DNA of 64,000 bases from NCBI RefSeq assembly GCF_004001065.1, contig NZ_BIML01000004.1:62001-126000 (forward strand), in the 5' to 3' direction. Positions 17,516 through 26,248 of the stretch are shown piece after piece (within the stretch, counting starts at the first letter, position 1; each line of letters begins with the position of its first letter). The position numbers and the translations under genes are program-made. This DNA comes from Paenibacillus xylaniclasticus. Its GTDB lineage: Bacteria; Bacillota; Bacilli; Paenibacillales; Paenibacillaceae. The notes beneath the pieces were generated by a model. The model searched no databases, was not told the origin of the DNA, and saw only the letters and a list, made by a program, of their open reading frames with translations.

Positions 17516-19408
17516 ATGACGATGAAGCTTGATTTGCGCGAGGTGCTTCGGCAGCGCGTATTGACTGGGGACGGAGCGATGGGGACATATTTGCACCACT
17601 CCGGCTTTCCGGTCGGCGTTTCCTATGAGGAGTACAACGTAATCCATCCGGATGTGATCGGCAGCGTTCATCGCAGCTATTATGATGCAGGTGCCCGCCT
17701 GATCGAGACGAATACGTTCTCGGCTAACGTCGAGAAGCTTTCAAAGTATGGGCTCGAATCGGCAGTCGAACAGATTAACCGAGCGGGCGTGCGGATAGCG
17801 CGGACGTCGGTTGGCAGCGATGCATATGTCGTTGGTGCGGTCGGTTCCATACGGGGCGGTCGGCGCAGCGGCATTCTGCTCACAGATGTCGAGAGGGCGC
17901 TCTCGCAGCAAATCAACACTTTATTGGACGAAGACGTCGACGGCATACTGCTGGAGACGTTTTTCGATTTGGAGGAAATACGGCTTGCGCTGCGTCTTGT
18001 TCGCCAAGTAAGTGCTTTGCCAGTTATCTGTCAGTTCGCAATCGAAGAAGGCGGCGGCATAGCGGACGGTGCAGGACTTGCTCAGGCATTTTCTATACTT
18101 GAAGCGGAAGGTGCCGACGTCGTAGGCTTTAACTGCCGTTCCGGGCCGCGCGGCTTGATACGGGCAATTGAATCGATCGGCGAAAATATGAGTCTGCCGG
18201 TTTCGGTGTTCCCGAACGCCGGCTTTCCTGAATATGTCGACGGGACGTATACTTATCCAGCTTCTCCGGACTACTTTGGCGAGATGGCTTGCCGATTTGC
18301 CGATTTAGGCGTACGCATCATCGGTGGCTGCTGCGGCACGACGCCTGATCATATTAAGGCGATAGCGGCGGCTTTGGATGGATATGTCCCATCCACGCTC
18401 GAAGGCTCGGCGTTACAAGTCATCACGGCTGCGCCGTCTGTTACGATCAGCTCTGCTCCGGAACCGCCGGGAGCGCCGCCTGACGCTATAGCACCATCGA
18501 TCGTCGAGCTGGTGAAGCAGCGCCATACCGTCATTGTCGAGCTGGACCCGCCGCGCGATCTTGACATTACGAGGTTTATGCAAGGGGCGGCGGCGCTCCA
18601 AGCAGCGCATGCTGATGCGTTAACGATGGCAGACAATTCGCTCGCGGTTACACGAATGAGTAACATGGCGCTCGCGGCGATCGTGAAGGAGCAGGTCGGG
18701 ATTCGCCCGCTCGTTCATATCGCCTGCCGGGACCGCAACCTAATCGGCACCCAATCCCATTTGATGGGGCTTGGCGCCCTCGGTATCGATCATGTACTGG
18801 CAGTTACAGGCGATCCGGCCCGATTCGGCGATTTGCCGGGAGCTACCTCTGTCTATGATATGACGTCGTTCGAGATGATTCGAATGATCCGTCAATTGAA
18901 TGACGGAATTGCATTCTCGGGCAAGCCTTTGAGACAGAAAGCGAGCTTTATTGTCGGAGCAGCCTTTAACCCGAACGTCAAGCATTTGGACAAAGCGGTT
19001 GCTAGACTGGAGAAGAAGGTCGCGTCGGGCGCACATTTTATTATGACGCAGCCTGTGTACGATGTAGAGCTGATTGATAGGATAGCTGCCGCGACGAGGC
19101 ATATCGAAGTTCCTATATTTGTCGGGGTTATGCCGCTTGCGAGCGGACGCAACGCCGAATATTTACATAACGAGGTTCCGGGAATTCTGCTTTCAGACGA
19201 CGTACGCAAACGAATGGCCGGGCTTGAAGGTGAAGCAGGAAGAGCTGAAGGCATACAGATAGCGACAGAATTGATCGATGCGATTATTCCGCATTTTAAT
19301 GGTATCTATCTCATGACCCCTTTTATGTTGTATGAGATGACGGTTAAGCTGACGGAGTATGTGTGGAAGAAGTCGGGACGGTTCATAGTGGAGAATGGAA
19401 GTGGATAG
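17516..19408 (+). CDS. yitJ: Bifunctional homocysteine S-methyltransferase / methylenetetrahydrofolate reductase (YitJ type)
   Basis: A two-domain enzyme of 630 residues for methionine synthesis and one-carbon metabolism. Residues 1-290 form the homocysteine methyltransferase barrel with zinc-ligand cysteines in GFNCRSGP and GGCCGTTPDHI. A linker rich in Ala and Pro (about 300-325) leads to the MTHFR domain (ALTMADNSLAVTRMSN, THLMGLGALG-like region, ITQPVYD-like IMTQPVYD). In B. subtilis yitJ is controlled by a SAM riboswitch; here only 21 bases separate it from dapF, so no such leader is present. Confidence 0.92.
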   Translation: MTMKLDLREVLRQRVLTGDGAMGTYLHHSGFPVGVSYEEYNVIHPDVIGSVHRSYYDAGARLIETNTFSANVEKLSKYGLESAVEQINRAGVRIARTSVGSDAYVVGAVGSIRGGRRSGILLTDVERALSQQINTLLDEDVDGILLETFFDLEEIRLALRLVRQVSALPVICQFAIEEGGGIADGAGLAQAFSILEAEGADVVGFNCRSGPRGLIRAIESIGENMSLPVSVFPNAGFPEYVDGTYTYPASPDYFGEMACRFADLGVRIIGGCCGTTPDHIKAIAAALDGYVPSTLEGSALQVITAAPSVTISSAPEPPGAPPDAIAPSIVELVKQRHTVIVELDPPRDLDITRFMQGAAALQAAHADALTMADNSLAVTRMSNMALAAIVKEQVGIRPLVHIACRDRNLIGTQSHLMGLGALGIDHVLAVTGDPARFGDLPGATSVYDMTSFEMIRMIRQLNDGIAFSGKPLRQKASFIVGAAFNPNVKHLDKAVARLEKKVASGAHFIMTQPVYDVELIDRIAAATRHIEVPIFVGVMPLASGRNAEYLHNEVPGILLSDDVRKRMAGLEGEAGRAEGIQIATELIDAIIPHFNGIYLMTPFMLYEMTVKLTEYVWKKSGRFIVENGSG

Positions 19409-19425
19409 GACAGCAATGTCGTGAT

Positions 19426-19475
19426 ATTCAGCCGATTTGAGGCGTATAGCGCTGAAAATCGGCTGAAATGTTTTA
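19426..19475 (+). terminator. Probable terminator after yitJ
   Basis: ATTCAGCCGATTT pairs with AAAATCGGCTGAAAT around a loop of about 15 bases, followed by GTTTT. The T run is short, so efficiency may be partial. Confidence 0.6.
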
Positions 19476-19483
19476 AAAATAGC

Positions 19484-19512
19484 TTGTGAGAAACCGCAAA
19501 ATCCTTTAAAAT
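19484..19512 (+). promoter_or_regulatory. Candidate promoter of the remA-gmk-rpoZ unit
   Basis: TTGTGA at 19484-19489 and TAAAAT at 19507-19512 are separated by 17 bases, immediately downstream of the yitJ terminator. Confidence 0.5.
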
Positions 19513-19768
19513 AGATAAACAATGCACGCGTCTTGCTAGTTTTTAGGTTAGCATAGCAATGGCGACGTTCATTTTTGAACGGACTCATAGGTTGCCTGGC
19601 GTGTCATGGCTGGGCGTCGCGCGTATGTTACGAAGCATTTTCGTCAACAATAGTGCAGGGTTCTGCCAATCTTTACTTCATCCGGCAACAGGGCATTCGT
19701 TCTGAATCATAGCAAACATCATCTTTTATTAGCATTTGCATATGGAGTACCGGAGGGGGGAACCTGAT

Positions 19769-20029
19769 ATGGCAATCAAGCTTATTAATATCGGATTCGG
19801 GAATATCGTTTCCGCCAATCGGATCATCTCGATCGTCAGTCCGGAATCGGCGCCGATCAAGAGAATCATTCAAGAAGCACGTGACCGTCATATGTTGATC
19901 GATGCAACGTATGGCCGCCGGACGCGTGCGGTCATCATTACGGACAGCGATCATGTCATCTTGTCTGCCGTACAGCCGGAGACAGTGGCGCATCGGTTAT
20001 CCGTCAAAGATGACGATCATGACGAATAG
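19769..20029 (+). CDS. remA: Extracellular matrix regulator RemA (DUF370)
   Basis: A DNA-binding regulator of 86 residues. In B. subtilis RemA activates biofilm matrix operons and osmoprotection genes as a large ring-shaped oligomer. The protein is highly conserved: [18 protein letters not shown], then [20 protein letters not shown] and [20 protein letters not shown]. The ATG at 19769 sits behind CGGAGGGGGG. It precedes gmk as in Bacillus. Confidence 0.95.
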   Translation: MAIKLINIGFGNIVSANRIISIVSPESAPIKRIIQEARDRHMLIDATYGRRTRAVIITDSDHVILSAVQPETVAHRLSVKDDDHDE

Positions 20030-20042
20030 TACGGGGAGTCTT

Positions 20043-20660
20043 ATGAACAGAGGATTGTTAATCGTATTGTCCGGGCCATCCGGCGTCGGCAAAGGTACCG
20101 TTTGTGCGAATTTACGCCAAATGATGCCCGAGCTCGTCTATTCCGTGTCGGCGACGACTCGTGAGCCGCGGCAAGGCGAAGTTAATGGTGTCAACTATTT
20201 CTTTAAAACGAGAGAACAGTTTCAAGACATGATTGCGAACGACGCGCTGCTCGAATGGGCGGAGTATGTTGGCAATTTCTATGGCACGCCTCGCGATTTC
20301 GTTGAACGGACGCTTGCTTCTGGCAAAGATATTATTCTTGAGATCGAAGTCCAGGGTGCATTGAAAGTGAAGCAGAAGTTCTCGGAGGGTGTCTTTATCT
20401 TCTTAATGCCGCCTTCACTCGACGAGCTGAAGCAGCGTATAACCGGACGCGGGACGGAAGCGGCGGACGTTATCGACCATCGTATGAACGTCGCGGTCGA
20501 AGAGATGAACCTGCTTCGCCACTATGATTATGCGGTTGTCAATGATGAGATCGACGCCGCATGCCAGCGCATTCAAAGCATCATTACAGCAGAGCATTGC
20601 CGTGCAGATAGAAGGCTAGCCCTAACGGAACAGATGCCTGCTGCTTCAGAGAAAGCTTAG
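20043..20660 (+). CDS. gmk: Guanylate kinase
   Basis: Phosphorylates GMP to GDP with ATP; 205 residues. The P-loop [10 protein letters not shown] is at about 9-18, followed by the GMP-binding segment [20 protein letters not shown] and [13 protein letters not shown] of the lid region. The ATG at 20043 has GGGGAG upstream and matches the family start; longer in-frame extensions overlap remA and are not needed. Lies between remA and rpoZ. Confidence 0.96.
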   Translation: MNRGLLIVLSGPSGVGKGTVCANLRQMMPELVYSVSATTREPRQGEVNGVNYFFKTREQFQDMIANDALLEWAEYVGNFYGTPRDFVERTLASGKDIILEIEVQGALKVKQKFSEGVFIFLMPPSLDELKQRITGRGTEAADVIDHRMNVAVEEMNLLRHYDYAVVNDEIDAACQRIQSIITAEHCRADRRLALTEQMPAASEKA

Positions 20661-20675
20661 ATGAGGTGAGAGGAT

Positions 20676-20891
20676 ATGCTATATCCATCCATTGATGAAA
20701 TGATTCAGAAAGTTGACAGCAAGTACAAGCTTGTTGTTGCTGCTTCCAAACGTGCCCGGATGCTGCGTGAAGGCTCGAAGTCTGAGATTCGCAACCCGAA
20801 GTCTCACAAGCAGGTTGGCGTTGCTCTGGAAGAGATTTATCACGATATGCTTATTGTGGAGTCGGCCGACAATTCGTCATCTAATAAGTAA
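20676..20891 (+). CDS. rpoZ: RNA polymerase omega subunit
   Basis: A 71-residue subunit that helps RNA polymerase assembly. The hallmark [20 protein letters not shown] is followed by AASKRARML and the [10 protein letters not shown] segment. It starts 15 bases after gmk behind GAGGTGAGAGG, as part of one operon. Confidence 0.93.
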   Translation: MLYPSIDEMIQKVDSKYKLVVAASKRARMLREGSKSEIRNPKSHKQVGVALEEIYHDMLIVESADNSSSNK

Positions 20892-20975
20892 GCACGGCAG
20901 CAGCGACTTGGCTGCCGGTCTTCGTAACACGCTAAGCTAGCGATATAACGGCCGAACATTAAGGCAGCAAAAAGT

Positions 20976-21006
20976 GACAACCGGATAGCGGTTGTTATTT
21001 TTTTGT
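20976..21006 (+). terminator. Terminator between rpoZ and coaBC
   Basis: ACAACCG and CGGTTGT pair around a five-base loop and are followed by seven T residues. The next gene starts about 20 bases later without a visible promoter, so this may be a partial terminator that adjusts expression of coaBC-priA. Confidence 0.75.
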
Positions 21007-21027
21007 TTCTAGAGGAGTGATGATCGT

Positions 21028-22251
21028 ATGAGAAGGAAGACGATTGTTCTCGGAATTACTGGCGGAATAGCCGCTTACAAAGGTGCAGTGCTGTGCAGTA
21101 AGCTCGTTCAGGCGGGCTTTGACGTTCATGTCATCATGACTGAAGGTGCATGCAAGTTTATTACGCCGCTTACGCTGCAGACGCTGTCTCGCAATCCGGT
21201 CTATACGGATACATTCGACGAGCGGGACCCGTCAGTCGTATCCCATATTGATTTGGCCGATAAGGCCGATCTGATTATCGTCGCGCCGGCGACGGCGAAT
21301 ACGATTGCGAAGTTGGCGACCGGTATTGCAGATGACATGTTGAGTACGACTCTGCTGGCAGCGACCTGCCAGGTCGTCATTGCACCCGCGATGAATGTTC
21401 ACATGTATAACCATCCTGCTGTCGTACATAATCTTCAAGTGCTGGCGGAGCGCTCCGTTATGTTTATCGAGCCGGAGACGGGCCAGCTCGCCTGCGGCTA
21501 TGTCGCGAAGGGGAGACTGGCGGAGCCGGAAACGATCGTTGCTGCGGTGAATGACATATTGGCTGAGGACGCGAATAAGCCGCTGATGGGCAAGAGGGTG
21601 CTCATTACGGCAGGTGGAACGGTCGAGCGTCTCGATCCGGTCCGTTATTTAACGAACGATTCGTCAGGCAAGATGGGCTTCGCGCTTGCGGAAGCGGCGC
21701 GTGATTTCGGTGCTGAAGTGACGGTCGTCGCAGCTCGGACGAGCGCTGCGCCGCCAAGCGGTGTTGCTATTGTGCGTGCCGAATCGGCTCAGGATATGCT
21801 CGAGGCTGTACTGGAGCGGTTCGAGTCGTCGGATCTCGTCGTGAAAGCAGCGGCTGTTGCCGATTATCGCCCAATTGTGCGCGCATCGTCCAAAATTAAA
21901 AAATCAGGCGATCGTCTTATGCTGGAGCTGGAGAAGACGACTGATATTTTGCAGACGCTCGGTGAACGGAAGACTAAGCAGTTCTTGATCGGTTTCGCAG
22001 CCGAGACGGGTAACTTAGATCATTATGCGATGGACAAGCTGAAGCGCAAGCATTGTGATATGCTGGCGGCTAACGATGTAAGCGAAGAAGGGGCAGGCTT
22101 TAATCGAGATACGAATATTATTCGACTCTATGACCAATCGGGACTTATCGAAGCGCTGCCAATGATGTCCAAGCGGGAAGCTGCCCGCCGGATGTTGATA
22201 CTCGCCGCGCAGCGGATGGCCGATAGAGAGGATAGGGAGGCCGGTCGATGA
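21028..22251 (+). CDS. coaBC: Bifunctional phosphopantothenoylcysteine decarboxylase / phosphopantothenate-cysteine ligase
   Basis: Two consecutive steps of coenzyme A synthesis in 407 residues. The N-terminal FMN-dependent decarboxylase (CoaC) shows GITGGIAAYKGAVL, the catalytic histidine in SHIDLADKAD, PAMNVHMYNH and the lid cysteine in ACGYVAKGRLAEP. The ligase domain (CoaB) starts at about 185 with RVLITAGGTVERLDPVRYLTN and has AAVADYRP. SD TAGAGGAGTG precedes the ATG. Overlaps priA by four bases. Confidence 0.95.
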   Translation: MRRKTIVLGITGGIAAYKGAVLCSKLVQAGFDVHVIMTEGACKFITPLTLQTLSRNPVYTDTFDERDPSVVSHIDLADKADLIIVAPATANTIAKLATGIADDMLSTTLLAATCQVVIAPAMNVHMYNHPAVVHNLQVLAERSVMFIEPETGQLACGYVAKGRLAEPETIVAAVNDILAEDANKPLMGKRVLITAGGTVERLDPVRYLTNDSSGKMGFALAEAARDFGAEVTVVAARTSAAPPSGVAIVRAESAQDMLEAVLERFESSDLVVKAAAVADYRPIVRASSKIKKSGDRLMLELEKTTDILQTLGERKTKQFLIGFAAETGNLDHYAMDKLKRKHCDMLAANDVSEEGAGFNRDTNIIRLYDQSGLIEALPMMSKREAARRMLILAAQRMADREDREAGR

Positions 22252-24761
22252 TCGCGCGTGTCATCGTAGACGTACCGAGCCGCCAGACAGATCGACCATT
22301 CGATTATGAGGTGCCAGGCGAGCTGCAGGGATGGATTGAAGCGGGCAGCCGTGTCGGCGTACCGTTCGGAGGCCGGGTGCTGCAGGGCTTCGTTATTGAG
22401 CTGGCAAGCCTGGATGAGGTTGAAGTTGATCCTTCACGTCTGAAGCCGATCGCGGAGCTACTCGATCCGCTTCCGCCGCTGCGGCCTGACTTGATTGAGC
22501 TGGCCGGTTGGCTAAGCGACAAATACTGCTGTACGCTGATTGCGGCGCTGCAGGCGATGCTCCCGGCTGCGTTGAAGGGGAAGGCGGAGCGGTACGTTAG
22601 ATGGAATCATTCGTTCGAAGCGAGTGAGCCGGCAGCGGCTAACGCGGTGCTCCTGCCGGATGGAATGCGGGAATGGCTGAAGAAGAGCGACGCCGTGAAG
22701 CTCGATTCGCTGCGCGATCGGTTTCCAGGCGCCGGCGAATATGTGAAGGCTGCTATACGGATTGGACTGCTTGAAGAGCAGGTGGCGATTAAAAATAAGG
22801 TCGGTATCCGGAGAGTGCTGACTGTATTTCCGCCGGAAGACCGGGCGGCGGCAGAGCAGGCGCTGGCTCAGTGGCCGGCTCGTTCCGTGAAGCAGCGGGA
22901 AATTCTCGCCCACATGCTTCAGCTCAACATTCCCGTCCCGATGCAGCAGCTGCTTGCCGATACCGGTTCGACAGCAAGTACGGTAAGGGCGGTTGCCGAC
23001 AAAGGCTGGCTAACGGTGCGAGAGATGGAGAAGGAGCGGGACCCGTTCTCAGGCCGGTCGTTCAAGCGGACGGAGCCGCTGCCGCTTACAGAAGGCCAAG
23101 CGAATGTGCTGTCTCATATCGTAGCAGCCGTCGACGCGCGGGAATCGAAGCCGTTCCTGCTTCACGGTGTAACCGGCAGCGGGAAGACGGAAGTGTATCT
23201 GCAGGCGATCCAGCGCTGTCTCGATCTAGATAGACAAGTGATCGTGCTTGTTCCGGAGATTTCCCTCACCCCGCAAATGGTTGAGCGGTTCAAAGGCCGC
23301 TTCGGCGATGCGGTCGCCGTTCTCCATAGCCGCCTGTCACATGGAGAGCGCTATGATGAATGGCGCAAAATTCGCGAGCGCCGGGCTCAGGTCGCTGTCG
23401 GCGCCCGGTCGGCTATTTTTGCACCTTTCGAATCGATTGGGCTTATTATTATTGATGAGGAGCATGAATCGAGCTACAAGCAGGAGGAAAGCCCGAAGTA
23501 TCATGCCCGCGACGTCGCGGTGAAGCGTGCAAAGCAGCATGGCGCAGCCGTCGTGCTTGGTTCAGCTACCCCGTCGCTCGAATCTTATGCGGCCGCTACA
23601 GCCGTCCGTTCATCCGCCGCGACAGCGCCCTCGCTGCTGGTGATGCCGGATCGGGTAGCGGGTCGCCCAATGCCGCCTGTCGAGGTCGTTGACATGCGGC
23701 AGGAGCTTGCGGCAGGCAACCGATCGATGTTCAGCCGTAGGCTGCATGCTGCGCTGGCCGAGCGCCTGGAACGGGGCGAGCAATCGGTGCTGCTGCTTAA
23801 CCGCCGCGGCTACTCGACCTTCGTGATGTGCCGCTCGTGCGGATATACCGCGACATGCCCGCACTGCGATATTTCGCTCACCTATCATCAGAAGACGCGA
23901 CTTCTACGCTGTCATTATTGCGGCCATTCGGAAGGCGCGCCATCCAAGTGTCCATCATGCGAAAGCGAGCATATTCGCTTCTTCGGAACGGGAACGCAGC
24001 GCGTTGAGGAAGAGCTGGCGAAGCTGTTTCCCGGCATTCGGGTTATTCGGATGGATGTTGATACGACAACGGAGAAGGGCTCCCACGAGAAATGGCTTAA
24101 GCTGTTCGGGGAGCGGAAGGCGGACGTGCTGCTTGGAACACAGATGGTTGCCAAAGGGCTAGACTTTCCTTATGTTACGCTGGTTGGCGTCATTGCTGCG
24201 GACACGTCGCTCCATCTTCCCGATTTCCGTTCGGCCGAGCGGACGTTCCAGCTGCTGACGCAGGTGGCGGGTAGAGCAGGCAGGCATGAGCTGCCAGGCG
24301 AGGTTGTCATCCAGTCATATGCGCCGGAGCATTATGCAATTCAGACGGCGCAGCACCATAATTATGAATCGTTCGTCCGTGAGGAGCTGTCGCACCGGAG
24401 AGCAATGGGATACCCGCCATACTGCCGCCTTATTCTCATTACGATGTCGCATGAGCAGTTACCGTTGCTGACGGATGTCGGTGAGAGGCTTGCCCAGCGT
24501 CTGCGCGATGCGGCCGATGCAGCCGGCGTATTAGGACGAGTGGATGGTATGAGCGGTCCGCGGGCGCTCGACGTGCTTGGGCCTGTGGCGTCGCCGATCG
24601 CGCGGATGAAAGATCGCTACCGTTTTCAATGTATGATAAAATATCGGGGTAACGTTGACGCGACAGCTCTGCTGCAGGAGACGATCCGTCCATTTATGAC
24701 GGGTTCAGAAGGCAGAGGCGTACAGTTCGGTATTGACGTCGATCCTCATATGATTTTATAA
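22248..24761 (+). CDS. priA: Primosomal replication restart helicase PriA
   Basis: An SF2 helicase of 837 residues that reloads the replicative helicase at collapsed forks. An N-terminal DNA-binding domain is followed by Walker A GVTGSGKTEVY at about 306-316, the DEEH box in IIIDEEHESSYK, a cysteine-rich zinc module (CRSCGYTATCPHCD, then CHYCGHSEGAPSKCPSC) and the C-terminal motifs QVAGRAGR. ATG overlaps the coaBC stop (ATGA). Confidence 0.96.
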   Translation: MIARVIVDVPSRQTDRPFDYEVPGELQGWIEAGSRVGVPFGGRVLQGFVIELASLDEVEVDPSRLKPIAELLDPLPPLRPDLIELAGWLSDKYCCTLIAALQAMLPAALKGKAERYVRWNHSFEASEPAAANAVLLPDGMREWLKKSDAVKLDSLRDRFPGAGEYVKAAIRIGLLEEQVAIKNKVGIRRVLTVFPPEDRAAAEQALAQWPARSVKQREILAHMLQLNIPVPMQQLLADTGSTASTVRAVADKGWLTVREMEKERDPFSGRSFKRTEPLPLTEGQANVLSHIVAAVDARESKPFLLHGVTGSGKTEVYLQAIQRCLDLDRQVIVLVPEISLTPQMVERFKGRFGDAVAVLHSRLSHGERYDEWRKIRERRAQVAVGARSAIFAPFESIGLIIIDEEHESSYKQEESPKYHARDVAVKRAKQHGAAVVLGSATPSLESYAAATAVRSSAATAPSLLVMPDRVAGRPMPPVEVVDMRQELAAGNRSMFSRRLHAALAERLERGEQSVLLLNRRGYSTFVMCRSCGYTATCPHCDISLTYHQKTRLLRCHYCGHSEGAPSKCPSCESEHIRFFGTGTQRVEEELAKLFPGIRVIRMDVDTTTEKGSHEKWLKLFGERKADVLLGTQMVAKGLDFPYVTLVGVIAADTSLHLPDFRSAERTFQLLTQVAGRAGRHELPGEVVIQSYAPEHYAIQTAQHHNYESFVREELSHRRAMGYPPYCRLILITMSHEQLPLLTDVGERLAQRLRDAADAAGVLGRVDGMSGPRALDVLGPVASPIARMKDRYRFQCMIKYRGNVDATALLQETIRPFMTGSEGRGVQFGIDVDPHMIL

Positions 24762-24798
24762 ATGATCGTTAAATCACCTAGAAAGAAGGAACCTTAAC

Positions 24799-25293
24799 AT
24801 GGCTATTCGTATTATTGTGAAAGATCCGGATCCTGTATTGCGTGAGGTTGCGAAGGAGGTAACAAAATTTACACCTAACCTGCATAAGCTTCTGAAGGAT
24901 ATGGCAGAGACGATGTATGACGCGGAGGGCGTCGGCTTGGCCGCGCCGCAGGTCGGCATTTCGAAGCGGGTTATCGTGGTTGATATCGGCGACGAGGAGC
25001 ATGGATTGATCGAGATGGTCAATCCGGTCATCGTGTCCAGCGAGGGAGAGCAAGTCGGACCGGAGGGCTGCCTCAGCATTCCAAATTTGAACGGCGATGT
25101 TAAGCGTGCGGACCGCATTAAGGTGGCAGGTCAGGACCGCAACGGCAATCCGTTCGAGCTCGAAGCGTCAGGCTTTCTCGCTCGTGCGTTCCAGCATGAG
25201 ATTGATCATCTGAACGGCGTATTGTTCACGGATATTGCTGAGAGTGTATACGACATTTCGCAGCAGTCCCGCCGGCGCAAGGACGGAGAGTGA
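24799..25293 (+). CDS. def: Peptide deformylase
   Basis: Removes the N-formyl group from nascent proteins; 164 residues. All three motifs are present: GVGLAAPQVG at about 45-54, EGCLSIP at about 93-99 and the metal-binding HEIDHLNG at about 134-141. The ATG follows AGAAAGAAGGAACC. Adjacent fmt supplies the formyl group that Def later removes. Confidence 0.96.
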   Translation: MAIRIIVKDPDPVLREVAKEVTKFTPNLHKLLKDMAETMYDAEGVGLAAPQVGISKRVIVVDIGDEEHGLIEMVNPVIVSSEGEQVGPEGCLSIPNLNGDVKRADRIKVAGQDRNGNPFELEASGFLARAFQHEIDHLNGVLFTDIAESVYDISQQSRRRKDGE

Positions 25294-25300
25294 GCAATTG

Positions 25301-26248
25301 ATGAAAATCGTATTCATGGGAACGCCTGATTTTGCGGTCCCATCGCTTGAGCGTATTTTGGCGGATGGCTACGAGGTTACGGCAGTCATCACACAGCCTG
25401 ACCGGCCCAAAGGACGTAAGCGCGAGCTGACGCCGCCTCCTGTGAAGGAAGCGGCACTTCGCTTAGGCATTCCGGTTTACCAGCCTGAGCGGATGCGCAG
25501 CGAGGAGGCTGCTGCGCTAGTCGAGTCGCTTCAGCCGGATTTGATTGTTACAGCCGCATACGGTCAAATTTTGCCGCGCGCGGTGTTGAACACGCCGCGG
25601 CTTGGCTGCATTAACGTGCATGGCTCTTTGTTGCCGAAATATCGGGGCGGTGCACCGATTCAGCGGGCGATCATCAATGGCGAGAAGGTGACGGGCGTAA
25701 CAATTATGTATATGGCGGAAGGGCTTGACACCGGAGATATGATTAGCCGGGTCGAAGTACCAATCGAGGATACAGATACGTCGGGCACGCTGTTTGCGAA
25801 GCTGAGCGAAGCTGGTGCGGAGCTGCTAGGCAAGACGCTTCCTTCTATAGAGAACGGCACCGCATCGCGGACACCGCAAGATCATGACGAAGCGACGTAT
25901 GCGCCGAATTTGTCACGGGAAGATGAACGGATCGATTGGTCCAAAAGCGCACGCCAGCTGTACGATCAGGTTCGAGGCTTGTCGCCGATGGCCGGCGCGT
26001 TCACGCTTTGGAACGGCGAGCCGTTCAAGGTGTGGCGATGTGAAGTGGATTCAGCTTCTGGTGCTGGTTCACTGCCGCCAGGCGCCGTATTGTCCGCAGA
26101 TGCGGAAGGCATCGTCGTACAGACGGGAGCGGGTACCCTTCGTCTGCTTGAGATTCAGCCGGCTGGCAAGAAAGCGATGGCTGCTGCCGACTGGCTGAAG
26201 GGTGCTCGGCTTGAACGCGGAACCGTATTCGGCGGAGGCGCCGAATGA
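25301..26248 (+). CDS. fmt: Methionyl-tRNA formyltransferase
   Basis: Transfers a formyl group from 10-formyl-THF to initiator Met-tRNA; 315 residues. Family landmarks are MGTPDFAVPSLE at the start, the THF-binding SLLPKYRGGAPIQ at about 110-122 and the catalytic loop GLDTGDMI. The C-terminal OB-like domain begins at about 207. The ATG at 25301 is eight bases after the def stop. Its stop overlaps the rsmB start. Confidence 0.96.
   Translation: MKIVFMGTPDFAVPSLERILADGYEVTAVITQPDRPKGRKRELTPPPVKEAALRLGIPVYQPERMRSEEAAALVESLQPDLIVTAAYGQILPRAVLNTPRLGCINVHGSLLPKYRGGAPIQRAIINGEKVTGVTIMYMAEGLDTGDMISRVEVPIEDTDTSGTLFAKLSEAGAELLGKTLPSIENGTASRTPQDHDEATYAPNLSREDERIDWSKSARQLYDQVRGLSPMAGAFTLWNGEPFKVWRCEVDSASGAGSLPPGAVLSADAEGIVVQTGAGTLRLLEIQPAGKKAMAAADWLKGARLERGTVFGGGAE

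Larger units (their letters stand above)
19409..19768. other. Long leader region upstream of remA
   Basis: About 360 bases between yitJ and remA. It holds the yitJ terminator, a promoter at 19484-19512 and then about 250 bases of presumed untranslated leader. In the leader GCTA...TAGC and GTTCATTTTTGAAC can form small stems. A 48-codon frame at 19559-19705 lacks a ribosome binding site. The yicC-type gene found here in B. subtilis is absent. Confidence 0.5.

Noticed and set aside
19559-19705. 48-codon frame in the remA leader
   Set aside because: No ribosome binding site before its ATG and no protein-like composition.
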